The notes: generated by a model from the letters alone, not told the origin. A DNA stretch of 64,000 nucleotides from Prevotella sp. P5-108 (GCF_002251385.1 NZ_NPJJ01000057.1:124001-188000), one strand, 5' to 3'. Numbered from the stretch's first letter, positions 52,507 to 62,411 are shown. A program made the numbers and translations.

Positions 52507-54711
52507 ATGAACAACATTCCTTTAGTATTTTGGCTCATCCCGATTGCCAGCGTAGTGGCTCTGGGTATGGCATGGTACTTCTTCCGTTCGATGATGAAAG
52601 AAGAAGAGGGCACAGACCGTATGAAAGAAATTGCCGAGCACGTCAGGAAAGGCGCAATGGCCTATCTGAAGCAGCAGTACAAGGTCGTGACCATCGTATT
52701 CATAGTGCTTGCCATCGTATTTGCCTTCATGGCTTACGTGCTGAAAGTGCAGAACCCCTGGGTTCCGTTTGCATTCCTTACCGGTGGACTCTTCTCGGGT
52801 CTGGCAGGCTTCTTCGGCATGAAGACCGCCACTTACGCATCGGCCCGCACAGCCAACGGCGCACGCACGAGTCTGGACAAGGGACTGAAGATAGCCTTCC
52901 GCAGCGGTGCCGTGATGGGTCTCGTCGTTGTAGGTCTCGGCCTGCTCGATATCGCTATATGGTTTATTGTTCTCAACGCCGTCTATGAAGGAGAGGGCAC
53001 CGCTCTCATCACCATAACCACGACCATGCTTACCTTCGGAATGGGTGCCTCTACCCAGGCGCTCTTTGCCCGTGTAGGCGGAGGTATCTATACCAAGGCT
53101 GCCGACGTGGGTGCCGACCTTGTGGGTAAGGTCGAGGCCAATATCCCTGAAGACGACCCCCGCAACCCCGCTACCATCGCCGACAATGTGGGCGACAATG
53201 TGGGCGACGTTGCCGGTATGGGCGCCGACCTCTACGAGAGCTACTGCGGTTCGATACTCTCTACCGCCGCTCTGGGTGCCACAGCCTTTGCCATGAACGA
53301 TGACATGCAGCTCCGCGCCGTCATCGCTCCTATGATTATCGCCGCCATCGGCATCTTCCTCTCCCTCATCGGCATCTTCCTGGTGCGCACCAAGGAGGGA
53401 GCCACCATGAAGGAACTGCTCCACTCGCTGGGCCTGGGTACCAACGTCAGCGCAGGTCTGATAGCCGTGGCTACCTTCGCCATACTCTATCTCCTGGGTA
53501 TCGACAACTGGCTCGGCCTCTCCTTCTCTGTCATCAGCGGTCTTGTAGCCGGTGTCATCATCGGTCAGGCTACCGAGTACTACACCTCTCACAGCTACAC
53601 GCCGACACAGCAGATAGCCGAGGCTTCGCAGACAGGTCCTGCCACCGTCATCATCAAGGGTATAGGAACGGGTATGATATCGACCATGATTCCCGTGCTC
53701 ACCATCTCAGTGGCCATCATGCTCAGCTATCTCTGCGCCAATGGCTTTGATATGTCTCTGTCTGCCCACTCTATCAGCACCGGTCTCTACGGTATCGGTA
53801 TCGCCGCTGTGGGTATGCTCTCCACACTGGGTATCACACTTGCCACCGACGCCTATGGTCCTATCGCCGACAATGCCGGAGGCAACGCCGAAATGAGCGG
53901 TCTGGGTAAGGAAGTGCGTGAGCGCACCGACGCCCTCGACGCCCTCGGCAATACCACCGCCGCCACCGGCAAGGGCTTTGCCATCGGTTCGGCTGCCCTC
54001 ACCGCCCTCGCACTGCTTGCCTCTTATATTGAGGAAATCAAGATTGCCATGGTACGTGCCGTGGAAAACGGCAAACAGTATTTCGACGCCGCTGGTGAGG
54101 TGTTTGACCCCGTCAACGCCACCACGATAGACTTCATCGAGTTCTTCCAGGTCAATCTCATCAACCCCAAGGTGCTCGTAGGTGCATTCCTCGGCGCCAT
54201 GGCAGCCTTCCTCTTCTGTGGACTCACCATGGGAGCCGTAGGCCGCGCTGCCGGGTCGATGGTACAGGAGGTTCGCCGCCAGTTCCGCGTCATCAAGGGC
54301 ATCCTTGAGGGCAAGGCTACTCCCGACTACGGCCGCTGCGTAGAGATAAGCACACGCAGTGCCCAGCGCGAGATGATTCTGCCGTCGCTGCTGGCCATCA
54401 TCATCCCCATCGTCATCGGTCTGGTGCTTGGCGTAGCCGGCGTACTGGGTCTGCTCACCGGTGGACTTGCTGCAGGTTTCACCCTCGCCGTGTTCATGTC
54501 CAACTCTGGCGGTGCATGGGACAATGCCAAGAAGATGATAGAAGAAGGCAACTTCGGAGGCAAGGGAAGCGAAGACCACAAGGCCACCATCGTAGGCGAC
54601 ACCGTGGGAGACCCGTTCAAGGACACATCCGGCCCATCGCTCAACATCCTCATCAAGCTCATGTCGATGGTAAGTATCGTCATGGCAGGCCTCACCATCG
54701 CCTTCCTGTAA
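52507..54711 (+). CDS. hppA: Membrane-bound cation-pumping pyrophosphatase
   Basis: 734 residues, about sixteen membrane helices. It couples hydrolysis of pyrophosphate to export of Na+ and/or H+. The active site includes GGGIYTKAADVGADLVGKVE, EDDPRNPATIADNVGDNVGD, GPIADNAGGNAEMSGLGKEV and, near the C-terminus, IVGDTVGDPFKDTSGPSLNI. The GNTTAATGKG motif has Ala where K+-independent members have Lys, so a K+-dependent enzyme is expected. Related Bacteroides enzymes pump Na+ and H+. It is transcribed alone, with a strong terminator hairpin. Confidence 0.97.
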   Translation: MNNIPLVFWLIPIASVVALGMAWYFFRSMMKEEEGTDRMKEIAEHVRKGAMAYLKQQYKVVTIVFIVLAIVFAFMAYVLKVQNPWVPFAFLTGGLFSGLAGFFGMKTATYASARTANGARTSLDKGLKIAFRSGAVMGLVVVGLGLLDIAIWFIVLNAVYEGEGTALITITTTMLTFGMGASTQALFARVGGGIYTKAADVGADLVGKVEANIPEDDPRNPATIADNVGDNVGDVAGMGADLYESYCGSILSTAALGATAFAMNDDMQLRAVIAPMIIAAIGIFLSLIGIFLVRTKEGATMKELLHSLGLGTNVSAGLIAVATFAILYLLGIDNWLGLSFSVISGLVAGVIIGQATEYYTSHSYTPTQQIAEASQTGPATVIIKGIGTGMISTMIPVLTISVAIMLSYLCANGFDMSLSAHSISTGLYGIGIAAVGMLSTLGITLATDAYGPIADNAGGNAEMSGLGKEVRERTDALDALGNTTAATGKGFAIGSAALTALALLASYIEEIKIAMVRAVENGKQYFDAAGEVFDPVNATTIDFIEFFQVNLINPKVLVGAFLGAMAAFLFCGLTMGAVGRAAGSMVQEVRRQFRVIKGILEGKATPDYGRCVEISTRSAQREMILPSLLAIIIPIVIGLVLGVAGVLGLLTGGLAAGFTLAVFMSNSGGAWDNAKKMIEEGNFGGKGSEDHKATIVGDTVGDPFKDTSGPSLNILIKLMSMVSIVMAGLTIAFL

Positions 54712-54738
54712 GGCTCGAGCCTGCTACCCCATAAAGCG

Positions 54739-54777
54739 GAAGTCTGCATATCGCCCACCAGGGCATATGCAGACTTC
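54739..54777 (+). terminator. Terminator after hppA
   Basis: GAAGTCTGCATAT (54739-54751) pairs perfectly with ATATGCAGACTTC (54765-54777), followed by TTGGTTATG. Confidence 0.75.
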
Positions 54778-54827
54778 TTGGTTATGACATTTAGGAGCCC
54801 ATACAGATTGATACCCACACTGTCACA

Positions 54828-54980
54828 TCAGCCACGTTCATCCTCATCCAAGCCGTCGGCAACTACAATTCGACCGCCAACAGGTTCGGGGCTCAAGATA
54901 ACAGGCTCAGACTGCTCTGCGACATGGATATCGTTGCTGGAAAAGTGCTTATTACATTTCTTGAGCAACTCTTTTTGCAT
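54828..54980 (-). CDS. Possible 50-residue protein, divergent from the toxin-antitoxin pair
   Basis: An ATG at 54978-54980 opens 50 codons: MQKELLKKCNKHFSSNDIHV, a middle AEQSEPVILSPEPVGGRIVV, and an acidic end ADGLDEDERG. Codon use looks coding and the frame is clean, but no family is recognised and it is short. It lies in the 300-bp gap upstream of the antitoxin and would share the palindromic operator region. It could equally be a chance frame. Confidence 0.35.
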   Translation of the reverse strand: MQKELLKKCNKHFSSNDIHVAEQSEPVILSPEPVGGRIVVADGLDEDERG

Positions 54981-54991
54981 ATTTGGTATTA

Positions 54992-55039
54992 ATTTTGGTA
55001 CCAAAATGGTTGCCAATTGGAATATTATAACTATCTTTG
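54992..55039 (+). promoter_or_regulatory. Promoter and operator of the toxin-antitoxin operon
   Basis: A perfect 16-bp palindrome ATTTTGGTACCAAAAT (54992-55007), then TTGC (55010-55013), an 18-bp spacer with a second small palindrome (CCAATTGG), and TATCTTTG (55032-55039). The layout suits autorepression by the antitoxin. Confidence 0.6.
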
Positions 55040-55065
55040 TAGCGTAAACAAAATAAACAATTGTC

Positions 55066-55320
55066 ATGACGATAGTTAGTGCAAGAGACTTTAGAGCCAA
55101 CCAGGGCAAATACTTCTCCATGGTGAACTCCGGTGAACAAGTGATATTGAAATCACGTGAAGGCAGTTTCCGTCTGCTTCCAGTTACTTCTTCCGACTCC
55201 GTTGCGGAGAGTACACAAGATATTGCGGCCGACCTAAGGGGAGCTCTCAGAGAACTGAAGGATGTCATTGCAGGCAAGAAAGAGCTGAACACACTTGACA
55301 AGTTGATTGATGAACTATAG
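55066..55320 (+). CDS. Phd/YefM-type antitoxin
   Basis: 84 residues. The N-terminus MTIVSARDFRANQGKYFSMV, followed by NSGEQVILKSREGSFRLLPV, is the dimerising DNA-binding fold of the Phd/YefM family. The C-terminal half (RGALRELKDVIAGKKELNTL) is a helical tail expected to wrap and neutralise the toxin. It overlaps the toxin gene by 11 bp. It probably represses its own promoter at 54992-55039. Confidence 0.88.
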   Translation: MTIVSARDFRANQGKYFSMVNSGEQVILKSREGSFRLLPVTSSDSVAESTQDIAADLRGALRELKDVIAGKKELNTLDKLIDEL

Positions 55321-55657
55321 AATCACAACATCAAGTTATTTCAATGTGACAGCGAAGAGGCTTGCAAAGCAATATCCTTCATTCAAGGATGACCTGACCA
55401 ACTTTGGAAAGTCGCTCCTCGAGAACCCGTTACAAGGTGCAGAACTGGCTCCTGGCATCCGTAAGATAAGAATGGCCATCAAGTCCAAAAGCAAAGGAAA
55501 AGCCGGCGGAGCAAGGGTCATCACTTATAACTTCATCACAAAGGAGATGGATGGAGAAATAGTGCTGCTGCTCATCTATGACAAAGAGGATGCAGCAACG
55601 GCAAAGGTCAATGTGCTCAAACAAATCATTAAGGAAGAAGGCTACCCCATCGGATGA
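55310..55657 (+). CDS. RelE/ParE-superfamily toxin
   Basis: 115 residues from the ATG at 55310 (MNYRITTSSYFNVTAKRLAK). The pattern of an N-terminal strand and helix pair with KRLAKQYPSFKDDL, then PLQGAELAPGIRKIRMAI, a basic loop KSKSKGKAGGARVITYNFIT and a final strand VLLLIYDKEDAATAKVNVLK fits RelE-type mRNA interferases or ParE-like toxins; which of the two is not clear from catalytic residues. It overlaps the antitoxin in the usual antitoxin-first order. A terminator follows at 55699. Confidence 0.86.
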   Translation: MNYRITTSSYFNVTAKRLAKQYPSFKDDLTNFGKSLLENPLQGAELAPGIRKIRMAIKSKSKGKAGGARVITYNFITKEMDGEIVLLLIYDKEDAATAKVNVLKQIIKEEGYPIG

Positions 55658-55698
55658 CTCGTAACGAGCCACATTGCCAGTAACAGACATTCATGCGA

Positions 55699-55736
55699 AA
55701 CCGATGATACCATGACGGATGGTATCATCGGTTTTT
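55699..55736 (+). terminator. Terminator after the toxin-antitoxin operon
   Basis: AACCGATGATACCAT pairs with ATGGTATCATCGGTT and runs into TTTATTG. Confidence 0.85.
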
Positions 55737-55881
55737 ATTGTTCCTCCTGCAAGAACAAACATGCGGGGCTGCCAACAGAGTCACGCTGCGGTGGATATAT
55801 CGACGAAGAGCGAAGACGGGGCGGCGCCTACGAGAGACCCTATCATCAGGGAAGCAACCGCGAGGGGCGGAAAAGCGAAAG
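55737..55881. other. Short intergenic region
   Basis: Between the toxin gene and the convergent operon. Open frames here have no supporting features. Confidence 0.4.
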
Positions 55882-55904
55882 GGATGCCCGCAGACATCCC
55901 TTCA
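55882..55904 (-). terminator. Terminator of the radical SAM operon
   Basis: On the minus strand GGGATG pairs with CATCCC around TCTGCGGG, followed by TTTCGCTTTT. A GGCCACACGGCC palindrome lies between it and the stop. Confidence 0.6.
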
Positions 55905-55922
55905 GACTGGCCGTGTGGCCAT

Positions 55923-56480
55923 TTATACTTTCCAAGTCTTAGGCAGATGGCGCTTTACGCTCATGACTGCCGATGCCACAGAGGGCGGAAGCGGGTCGAG
56001 CATCATCTCGCGCAGCGTGATATGGAGTTCGCGCAGCAGCTCGGGATAATGGCGGCACAGCTCATAAGCCAGTTTGACACACAGGGCACGGCAGGCAGCC
56101 GTCTCGCGTGGCTGCAGGGCGTGGTCGAAACAGAAGTTGAGCAGGTCGATGCGGACATCATCGGCGCCAAACGGCAATCGGCTGACGAGGCAGAGCAGCA
56201 TACGTCTTCTGCCGCTCACCTCCTCTGCCACAGTTCTGGCAATCAGGTCGGCGCGGTGGGTCTCCAGCCATACGTCCTCGCTCTTGGGCAGGTGGTTGAG
56301 AAGCCACAGGGCGTTGGTTGCGGTGCGGCTGTCGTCGCTGTCCATCAACTGGTAGACCATGTTCATCAGCCCCTCATTGCCAGTACACTCGGCGCATAGG
56401 GCTTCTATCTCGGCGGCTCCATGAGAATGGGCGAGCCGGGCTGCCCAATAGTCTGCGCAGGCAGTCTCCACTGCCGTCAT
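55923..56480 (-). CDS. HEAT-like helical protein of unknown function
   Basis: 185 residues, nearly all helix. Repeated paired helices (NEGLMNMVYQLMDSDDSRTA; TNALWLLNHLPKSEDVWLET; RRRMLLCLVSRLPFGADDV) suggest a HEAT/armadillo-like fold. No signal peptide. Third gene of an operon after a radical SAM protein; its start overlaps the previous stop by 4 bp. No named family recognised. Confidence 0.75.
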   Translation of the reverse strand: MTAVETACADYWAARLAHSHGAAEIEALCAECTGNEGLMNMVYQLMDSDDSRTATNALWLLNHLPKSEDVWLETHRADLIARTVAEEVSGRRRMLLCLVSRLPFGADDVRIDLLNFCFDHALQPRETAACRALCVKLAYELCRHYPELLRELHITLREMMLDPLPPSVASAVMSVKRHLPKTWKV

Positions 56481-57004
56481 CCTATCTTGGTCATGTGATA
56501 CCCCATACGGCGCAACTGTACCGCCATGCCAGCCAGATAGAGTTGGTGGAGACAGGCTATATAGGCGCGGAAAGCCTCGGCGCTGCCAGGAGTAAGCCCC
56601 TCATGGCGCAGCAGAGACAAGGCACGGTTGGCGCACTCGTTGACCAGCCGGCTCACAGCACCGTGGGCTTCGGCATCGAGACCGAGCACCTCGTCGAGGA
56701 TATAGTCGTCGGTATGGTCGAAACCGCGCACGTCGCGCAAGGTATTATATATATGTGCATCGGCGTCGGCACGCTGCCAGTCAGTGTCCCACAGCTGCGC
56801 CATGGCCATGCCGACAAACATAATCCAACCCAGGGAAACGGTAGGATAGGCGTTGAACTCGCGGATGCCGTCGGGCATATAGTCCTCACCCACCTTGCGC
56901 CATGCCTCCTCTACATCGGGACACTCGGGCATGGGCACGTCTATCTCTTGTCTGCCTGCCAGATAGGTAAGCAGGTCTTCTCTCACTCTCTGTTCAAAAT
57001 TCAT
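56477..57004 (-). CDS. Conserved hypothetical helical protein
   Basis: 175 residues, helical and soluble. Starts MNFEQRVREDLLTYLAGRQE; a central YPTVSLGWIMFVGMAMAQLW segment is hydrophobic but amphipathic. It resembles Bacteroidales hypothetical proteins seen next to radical SAM genes (from memory, not verified). Middle gene of the operon, 27 bp after the radical SAM gene. Confidence 0.72.
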   Translation of the reverse strand: MNFEQRVREDLLTYLAGRQEIDVPMPECPDVEEAWRKVGEDYMPDGIREFNAYPTVSLGWIMFVGMAMAQLWDTDWQRADADAHIYNTLRDVRGFDHTDDYILDEVLGLDAEAHGAVSRLVNECANRALSLLRHEGLTPGSAEAFRAYIACLHQLYLAGMAVQLRRMGYHMTKIG

Positions 57005-57031
57005 ATTCTCTATTATTGTTTCATTGTCAAC

Positions 57032-57811
57032 TTAGTATGACGCCGTGCAGGCGATGCCCATGTTCTCGACCCTGCGACGTATGGCGTCGAGCTCGAGGGG
57101 CGTCGCCTTCTGCAGACAGGTGTCGGGCGTAGGGCGGTCTATGGTGTAAATCATCACCTCGGCGGGCTGGATGAGTCTTACCGCCTCCAGCCACGGCGCG
57201 ACATAACGCTCGGCGGTATTGCCCACATCCTCGCCGTCGATAGAGCCATGCATGAACATGGTCTGGATGATGACGTGACCGTCGAAGAGGCGCAGCTGGT
57301 CGATAATGTCGGCGGCACGATAGGCGCGACTGGCGGGGCGGTTGACGAGGCGTATGTAGGCATCGTCGACCGTATCGAGTTTCTGGATATTGTTGTCTAC
57401 CTTCATCAGCGCCTCACGCACCTCGGTACGATGCAGCTGCGTGGCGTTGCTCAGCACCGATATGCGCGCGTCGGGGCAATAGCGGTTGCGCAGGGCGATG
57501 GTGGCGTCGACGATTTCGGCGAAATGGGGATGGGCGGTGGGTTCGCCGTTGCCGGCAAAGGTAAGCACGTCGGGACGCGAGCCAACGTCTGCCATCGTCT
57601 GCAGCTGCCGCTCGAGCGCCGCCGTCACTTCGGCGACCGTCGGACGCGGTGTGCGGGTCTGTCGCTCATGGTTGTATCCACACTCACAGTAGATGCAGTC
57701 GAAGGTACAGTATTTGCCGTCGGCGGGCATGAGGTTGATGCCCACCGAGAGGCCCAGACGGCGACTGTGAACAGGGCCGTAAATGGGCGAATTATGTAGC
57801 TGTGTACTCAT
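57032..57811 (-). CDS. Radical SAM protein (COG0731-like)
   Basis: 259 residues. The SAM/[4Fe-4S] motif is CTFDCIYC (CxxxCxxC). The N-terminal SPIYGPVHSRRLGLSVGINL and the VLTFAGNGEPTAHPHF segment match the COG0731 group of Fe-S oxidoreductases, several of which modify tRNA or act in cofactor synthesis; the substrate here is unknown. The start was set at 57811 (MSTQLHN), not 57856, because a TACCTTTG -7 box (57832-57839) lies inside the longer frame. Confidence 0.88.
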   Translation of the reverse strand: MSTQLHNSPIYGPVHSRRLGLSVGINLMPADGKYCTFDCIYCECGYNHERQTRTPRPTVAEVTAALERQLQTMADVGSRPDVLTFAGNGEPTAHPHFAEIVDATIALRNRYCPDARISVLSNATQLHRTEVREALMKVDNNIQKLDTVDDAYIRLVNRPASRAYRAADIIDQLRLFDGHVIIQTMFMHGSIDGEDVGNTAERYVAPWLEAVRLIQPAEVMIYTIDRPTPDTCLQKATPLELDAIRRRVENMGIACTASY

Positions 57812-57831
57812 ATCTTTAGCATTAACAGCTG

Positions 57832-57839
57832 CAAAGGTA
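57832..57839 (-). promoter_or_regulatory. -7 box for the radical SAM operon
   Basis: TACCTTTG on the minus strand, 21 bp before the chosen start codon. Confidence 0.55.
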
Positions 57840-57944
57840 CTCGTATTTTCAGGCAATACGCGTTAATGGTGGTTAAAATGTCGTATATTCGCGTTTTTTT
57901 TTGTTTCTTTGCACCAAAATTGGCATATTATATCCACAAGGCAA

Positions 57945-58826
57945 ATGGCTAAAAGACATACTAAATCGCGGAATCGTCAGGGACTGCAAGCCGTGACCCT
58001 CTGCATAAGCACCGCAATGGTGCTCGTTTTGTTAGGCTTGGTGATATTCTCAGTACTGGTGGCCCGCAACACCTCTGAATTTGTTAAGGAAAATCTGGTA
58101 GTGACCGTCATGTTCGAGCAAGACATGACCACCCCCGAAGGCAGCCAGCTCTGCGCCCGCCTGAAGACCCGCCCTTATATCAACCACCTCGACTTCATCA
58201 GCAAGGAGCGCGCGCTGAAAGAGCAGACCAAGGTGCTGGGCACCGACCCCACCGAGTTTACCAATGGTGAGAACCCCTATCTCCCCTCTGCCGACATCAC
58301 GCTCAAGGCCGACTATGCCAACAACGACTCACTGCGCTGGATTGCCGCCGAGCTGAAGAAATATCCCAAGGTGAGCGACATCACCTACCAGAAAGACCTG
58401 GTGGAGAGCGTCAACCGCAATCTCGCCAAGGTAAGCATTGTGCTGCTGGTGATTGCCAGTCTGCTTACCTTTGTATCGTTCTCGCTCATCAGCAACACCG
58501 TGCGGCTGGGAGTCTATGCCCGCCGTTTCTCCATCCACACCATGAAGCTCGTGGGAGCCTCATGGGGTTTTATACGCCGCCCGTTCCTGGGCCAGGCTGC
58601 CCTCATCGGCGTCATCGCTGCCCTGATGGCCTGTGCCGTGCTGGGTAGCGGCATCTATGCCGTCTACTATTACGCCCCCGACATGATGGCCGTCATCACC
58701 TGGCAGGTCATCGCCATCACGGCTGCCACCGTGCTGCTCTTCGGCATCCTCATCACCGTCTTCAGCGCCACCATCTCGGTCAATAAGTTTCTGAAGATGA
58801 AGGCTGGCGACCTCTACAAGATATAA
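57945..58826 (+). CDS. ftsX: Cell division protein FtsX
   Basis: 293 residues, four membrane helices with a large periplasmic domain after the first. FtsX pairs with ATPase FtsE and controls cell-wall hydrolases at the septum. The C-terminal FtsX/permease domain (FSLISNTVRLGVYARRFSIH, then TMKLVGASWGFIRRPFLGQA) is diagnostic. The start at 57945 (MAKRHTK) follows a -7-like TTTCTTTG (57904-57911). It begins a six-gene run through folK. FtsE is not in the window. Confidence 0.93.
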   Translation: MAKRHTKSRNRQGLQAVTLCISTAMVLVLLGLVIFSVLVARNTSEFVKENLVVTVMFEQDMTTPEGSQLCARLKTRPYINHLDFISKERALKEQTKVLGTDPTEFTNGENPYLPSADITLKADYANNDSLRWIAAELKKYPKVSDITYQKDLVESVNRNLAKVSIVLLVIASLLTFVSFSLISNTVRLGVYARRFSIHTMKLVGASWGFIRRPFLGQAALIGVIAALMACAVLGSGIYAVYYYAPDMMAVITWQVIAITAATVLLFGILITVFSATISVNKFLKMKAGDLYKI

Positions 58827-58844
58827 GAAGAAAACAACAACAAT

Positions 58845-59165
58845 ATGGAAAAGAGAAATTTTGCTTTTGATAAAGTCAACTTTATCCTCATGGCCATCAG
58901 TATGCTGATAGTCGTGCTGGGCTTTATCCTCATGTCGGGCCCCGGCTCTACGGAGACCCACTACAACGCTGACATCTTCAGCACCATGCGCATCAAGGTA
59001 GCCCCCGTGGTATGCTTTGTGGGCTTCATATCCATGATTTATGCCGTCATCCGCAAGCCCAAGGACGAGGCCGGAAGCGATGACACCAAGGAAACCGAGA
59101 ACAAGAACGTCGCCGCAGCCAACGGTTGCGAGGACCACACCATAACCCAAGACAACAAACGATAA
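58845..59165 (+). CDS. DUF3098 membrane protein
   Basis: 106 residues with two transmembrane helices ([20 protein letters not shown] and [19 protein letters not shown]) and a hydrophilic C-terminal tail. DUF3098 is a Bacteroidetes family almost always found between ftsX and uppP, as here. Function unknown; a cell-envelope role is suggested by the neighbourhood. It ends 2 bp before the uppP start. Confidence 0.9.
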   Translation: MEKRNFAFDKVNFILMAISMLIVVLGFILMSGPGSTETHYNADIFSTMRIKVAPVVCFVGFISMIYAVIRKPKDEAGSDDTKETENKNVAAANGCEDHTITQDNKR

Positions 59166-59167
59166 CA

Positions 59168-59971
59168 ATGAACTGGTTTGAAGCATTATGGTTGGGCATT
59201 ATACAGGGCCTTACCGAATATCTGCCCGTCAGCAGTAGCGGACACCTCACTATTGCCTCAACCCTCTTTGGCATCGAGGCCGAGGAGAACCTGGCGTTCA
59301 CCATCGCCGTACACGTGGCTACAATACTGAGTACCCTCGTCATTCTCTGGAAGGAGATTGCCTGGATATTCAAGGGACTCTTCCAATTCAAGGTCAACGA
59401 CGAGACGCGCTATGTGTTCAACATCCTCATCTCGATGATTCCCGTGGGCATCGTGGGCCTGTTCTTCAAAGACTATGTGGAACAAATCTTCGGCTCAGGC
59501 CTCGCCATCGTAGGCTCGATGCTGCTCGTCACCGCGCTGCTGCTCACCTTCTCCTACTACGCCAAGCCCCGCCAGAAGGAGAACATCAGCCTCAAGGACG
59601 CCTTCATCATAGGTCTGGCCCAGGCCGTGGCTGTGATGCCAGGTCTGTCGCGCTCGGGCTCCACCATTGCCACAGGACTCATCCTGGGCAACAACAAGGC
59701 CAAGCTCGCCCAGTTCTCCTTCCTCATGGTCATCCCCCCCATTCTGGGCGAGGCTCTGCTCGACACCATGAAGATGGTGAAGTACGGTGCAGCCTCCGTG
59801 ATGGGCGACATCTCGCTGGGCGTGTTGGCCGTAGGTTTCGTGGCTGCCTTCGTGTCGGGCTGCGTAGCCTGCAAGTGGATGATTAACATCGTAAAGCGTG
59901 GCAAGCTGATATACTTCGCCATCTACTGTGCCATCGCCGGTATCGTCACCCTCATCTGTTCATTCTGCTAA
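59168..59971 (+). CDS. uppP: Undecaprenyl-diphosphate phosphatase
   Basis: 267 residues, about eight membrane helices. It regenerates undecaprenyl phosphate, the lipid carrier for peptidoglycan and other envelope polymers, from its diphosphate; overproduction gives bacitracin resistance. The active-site motifs are [14 protein letters not shown] near the N-terminus and [14 protein letters not shown]. Start at 59168 ([10 protein letters not shown]). Confidence 0.96.
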   Translation: MNWFEALWLGIIQGLTEYLPVSSSGHLTIASTLFGIEAEENLAFTIAVHVATILSTLVILWKEIAWIFKGLFQFKVNDETRYVFNILISMIPVGIVGLFFKDYVEQIFGSGLAIVGSMLLVTALLLTFSYYAKPRQKENISLKDAFIIGLAQAVAVMPGLSRSGSTIATGLILGNNKAKLAQFSFLMVIPPILGEALLDTMKMVKYGAASVMGDISLGVLAVGFVAAFVSGCVACKWMINIVKRGKLIYFAIYCAIAGIVTLICSFC

Positions 59972-59980
59972 ACCACAGAC

Positions 59981-60700
59981 ATGAACTTCAAGACAGGTGA
60001 GATATTTGCCATCGACAAGCCCTATGGCATTACCAGCTTCAAGGCGCTGGCCCACGTGCGCTACGTGCTGTCCCACACCCTCGGACATAGAGTCAAGATA
60101 GGCCACGCCGGCACCCTCGACCCGCTGGCTACCGGCGTGCTGATACTCTGCACCGGCAAGTGTACCAAGCAGATAGAGACACTGCAGGCCCATACCAAGG
60201 AGTATGAAGCCACGCTGCAGCTGGGCGCCACCACGCCGAGCTATGATATGGAGCACGAGGTCAACGAGACCTTTGCCACCGCCCACATCACCGAGGACGC
60301 CATACGCGAGGCGCTGCCCCAGTTTGTCGGCGACATCCAGCAGACCCCACCCACCTTCAGCGCCTGCAAGATAGACGGAAAGCGCGCCTACTCCATGCGA
60401 CGCGAGGGGCAGGACGTGGTGCTCAAGCCCAAGAACATCCATATCGACAGCATCGAGATTACCCGTTTCGACCCCGACACCATGCAGCTCGACCTGCGCA
60501 TCGTCTGCGGCAAGGGCACCTACATCCGTGCCTTGGCGCGCGACCTGGGCAGAGCTCTCGGCAGCGGAGCCTACCTTACCCAGCTGCGGCGTACGCGTGT
60601 GGGCGAATACGATATAGATAAATGTATAGAGTATGACCATTTCCAGGAATGGTTGGATAACCAAGAAATAGAAACAAGCAATGAAACTGTCACAGTTTAA
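59981..60700 (+). CDS. truB: tRNA pseudouridine(55) synthase
   Basis: 239 residues. Makes pseudouridine at position 55 of the T-loop in tRNAs. The catalytic Asp is in [60 protein letters not shown] and [15 protein letters not shown] are conserved TruB segments. The gene overlaps the start of queA by 20 bp. Confidence 0.96.
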   Translation: MNFKTGEIFAIDKPYGITSFKALAHVRYVLSHTLGHRVKIGHAGTLDPLATGVLILCTGKCTKQIETLQAHTKEYEATLQLGATTPSYDMEHEVNETFATAHITEDAIREALPQFVGDIQQTPPTFSACKIDGKRAYSMRREGQDVVLKPKNIHIDSIEITRFDPDTMQLDLRIVCGKGTYIRALARDLGRALGSGAYLTQLRRTRVGEYDIDKCIEYDHFQEWLDNQEIETSNETVTV

Positions 60701-61847
60701 GTTCAAATTGCCCGAGGAGCAGATTGCCCTCTACCCCCATAGCATCTATCACGACTTCGTCGATGATAATGGCAACAAGGTTACATCGCGCATCACCCGA
60801 CGCGATGAGTGTAAGTTGATGGTACTGCACAGCAAATCGCAGACTATAGAACTCTATAAGAAGGATGCCGATGGCAATCCTATCGAAGGCGAGTACCTCG
60901 ATTTCCGTAACGTGCTCGACTATTTCGATGAGGGCGATACCTTCGTCTTCAACGATACCAAGATTTTCCCTGCCCGCCTCTACGGTACCAAGGAGAAGAC
61001 CGACGCCAAGATTGAGGTCTTCCTGCTGCGCGAGCTCAACCAGGAGATGCGGCTTTGGGATGTGCTGGTAGAGCCTGCCCGCAAGATACGTATCGGCAAC
61101 AAGCTCTTCTTCGACGACTCGGGCACCATGGTAGCCGAGGTCATCGACAACACCACCAGCCGCGGACGCACCCTGCGGTTCCTCTACGACTGTCCCCACG
61201 AGGAGTTCAAGCGCGAGCTCTTCGCCCTGGGCGAAGCCCCACTGCCCCGCTACATCATAGACCGTCGCGACAACCACCACGGCACCGCCGAAGACCTGGA
61301 AGACTTCCAGTGCATCTTCGCCAAGAACGAGGGTGGCGTGACCGTGCCTGCCTCGGGCCTCCACTTCAGCCGCGAGCTGATGAAGCGCATGGAGATTAAG
61401 GGCATCGAGACCGCCTTTGTCACCCTGCACTGCGGACTGGGTGCCTTCCACGACATCGAGGTGGAAGACCTCACCAAGCACAAGATGGACTCAGAGCAGA
61501 TGATTATCACCCGCGAGGCCTGCGACAGAGTCAACTCAGCCAAGGCTGCCGGCCACCATATCTGCGCCGTGGGCACCAGCGTGGTCAAAGCCACCGAGAC
61601 CGCCGTGGGCACCGACGGACTGCTGAAGGAGTACGACGGATGGACCAACAAGTTCATCTTCCCTCCCTACGACTTCGGACTCGCCGACACGATGATCGCC
61701 AACTTCTACCACCCCTACTCCACCCTGCTGATGGAGACCGCCGCCTTTGGTGGCTACGACCTGGTGATGGAAGCCTACAACCTCGCCTTGAAACATGGAT
61801 TTATGTTTGGATGCTATGGCGACGCCATGCTTATCATGAATGACTGA
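60681..61847 (+). CDS. queA: S-adenosylmethionine:tRNA ribosyltransferase-isomerase
   Basis: 388 residues. Adds the epoxycyclopentanediol group from SAM to preQ1-34 in tRNA during queuosine synthesis. Marks: [80 protein letters not shown], and the C-terminal [17 protein letters not shown]. It begins inside the end of truB and overlaps the folK start by 8 bp. Confidence 0.96.
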   Translation: MKLSQFKFKLPEEQIALYPHSIYHDFVDDNGNKVTSRITRRDECKLMVLHSKSQTIELYKKDADGNPIEGEYLDFRNVLDYFDEGDTFVFNDTKIFPARLYGTKEKTDAKIEVFLLRELNQEMRLWDVLVEPARKIRIGNKLFFDDSGTMVAEVIDNTTSRGRTLRFLYDCPHEEFKRELFALGEAPLPRYIIDRRDNHHGTAEDLEDFQCIFAKNEGGVTVPASGLHFSRELMKRMEIKGIETAFVTLHCGLGAFHDIEVEDLTKHKMDSEQMIITREACDRVNSAKAAGHHICAVGTSVVKATETAVGTDGLLKEYDGWTNKFIFPPYDFGLADTMIANFYHPYSTLLMETAAFGGYDLVMEAYNLALKHGFMFGCYGDAMLIMND

Positions 61848-62253
61848 TCACTGCGTATATCTGGCACTGGGCTCCAACATGGGCGACCGCCATGCCATCA
61901 TGAGCCGTGCCATAGACGAAATAGGAAGACTGATTGGCGTCGTAGAGCGCCGGTCAGTCTTTTTGGAAACCGAGCCTTGGGGCTTTGACTCCCCCAACCG
62001 GTTCCTCAACGCCTGTGTGCGCTGCCGCACCACGCTCACACCCCGCGAGGTGCTCGCCACCACCCAGGACATAGAGCGGCAGTTGGGCCGCAAGAGCAAG
62101 TCGACCGACGGGCAGTATCACGACCGTCCCATCGACATCGACATACTCATCTACGACGACCTGCACATCGACGAGCCCGACCTGCACATTCCCCACCCGC
62201 TGATGCACGAGCGCGACTTCGTCATGAAACCTCTGCGCGAGATTATGGACTGA
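61840..62253 (+). CDS. folK: 2-amino-4-hydroxy-6-hydroxymethyldihydropteridine diphosphokinase
   Basis: 137 residues. Transfers pyrophosphate from ATP to the pterin in folate synthesis. Marks: [58 protein letters not shown] and [18 protein letters not shown]. Last gene of the run; followed by minisatellite DNA and a long hairpin. Confidence 0.95.
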   Translation: MTDHCVYLALGSNMGDRHAIMSRAIDEIGRLIGVVERRSVFLETEPWGFDSPNRFLNACVRCRTTLTPREVLATTQDIERQLGRKSKSTDGQYHDRPIDIDILIYDDLHIDEPDLHIPHPLMHERDFVMKPLREIMD

Positions 62254-62269
62254 CCCGTCCACGCCGCCC

Positions 62270-62400
62270 GAGCCAATCCCCGCGACCACACAGCAAAACG
62301 GAACGGGCACACAACAAGACAGGGCGGGCACCGAGCCAATCCCCGCGACCACGCAGCAAAACGAGGTGGACTCCCTGCAAACCTTCGCGACCACGCAGTA
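62270..62400. repeat. 63-bp-period direct repeat
   Basis: GAGCCAATCCCCGCGACCAC, plus a near-identical CAGCAAAACG tail, occurs at 62270 and 62333; a shorter third piece (CGCGACCACGCAGTACC) is at 62386-62402. Confidence 0.75.
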
Positions 62401-62411
62401 CCCCACACGGC

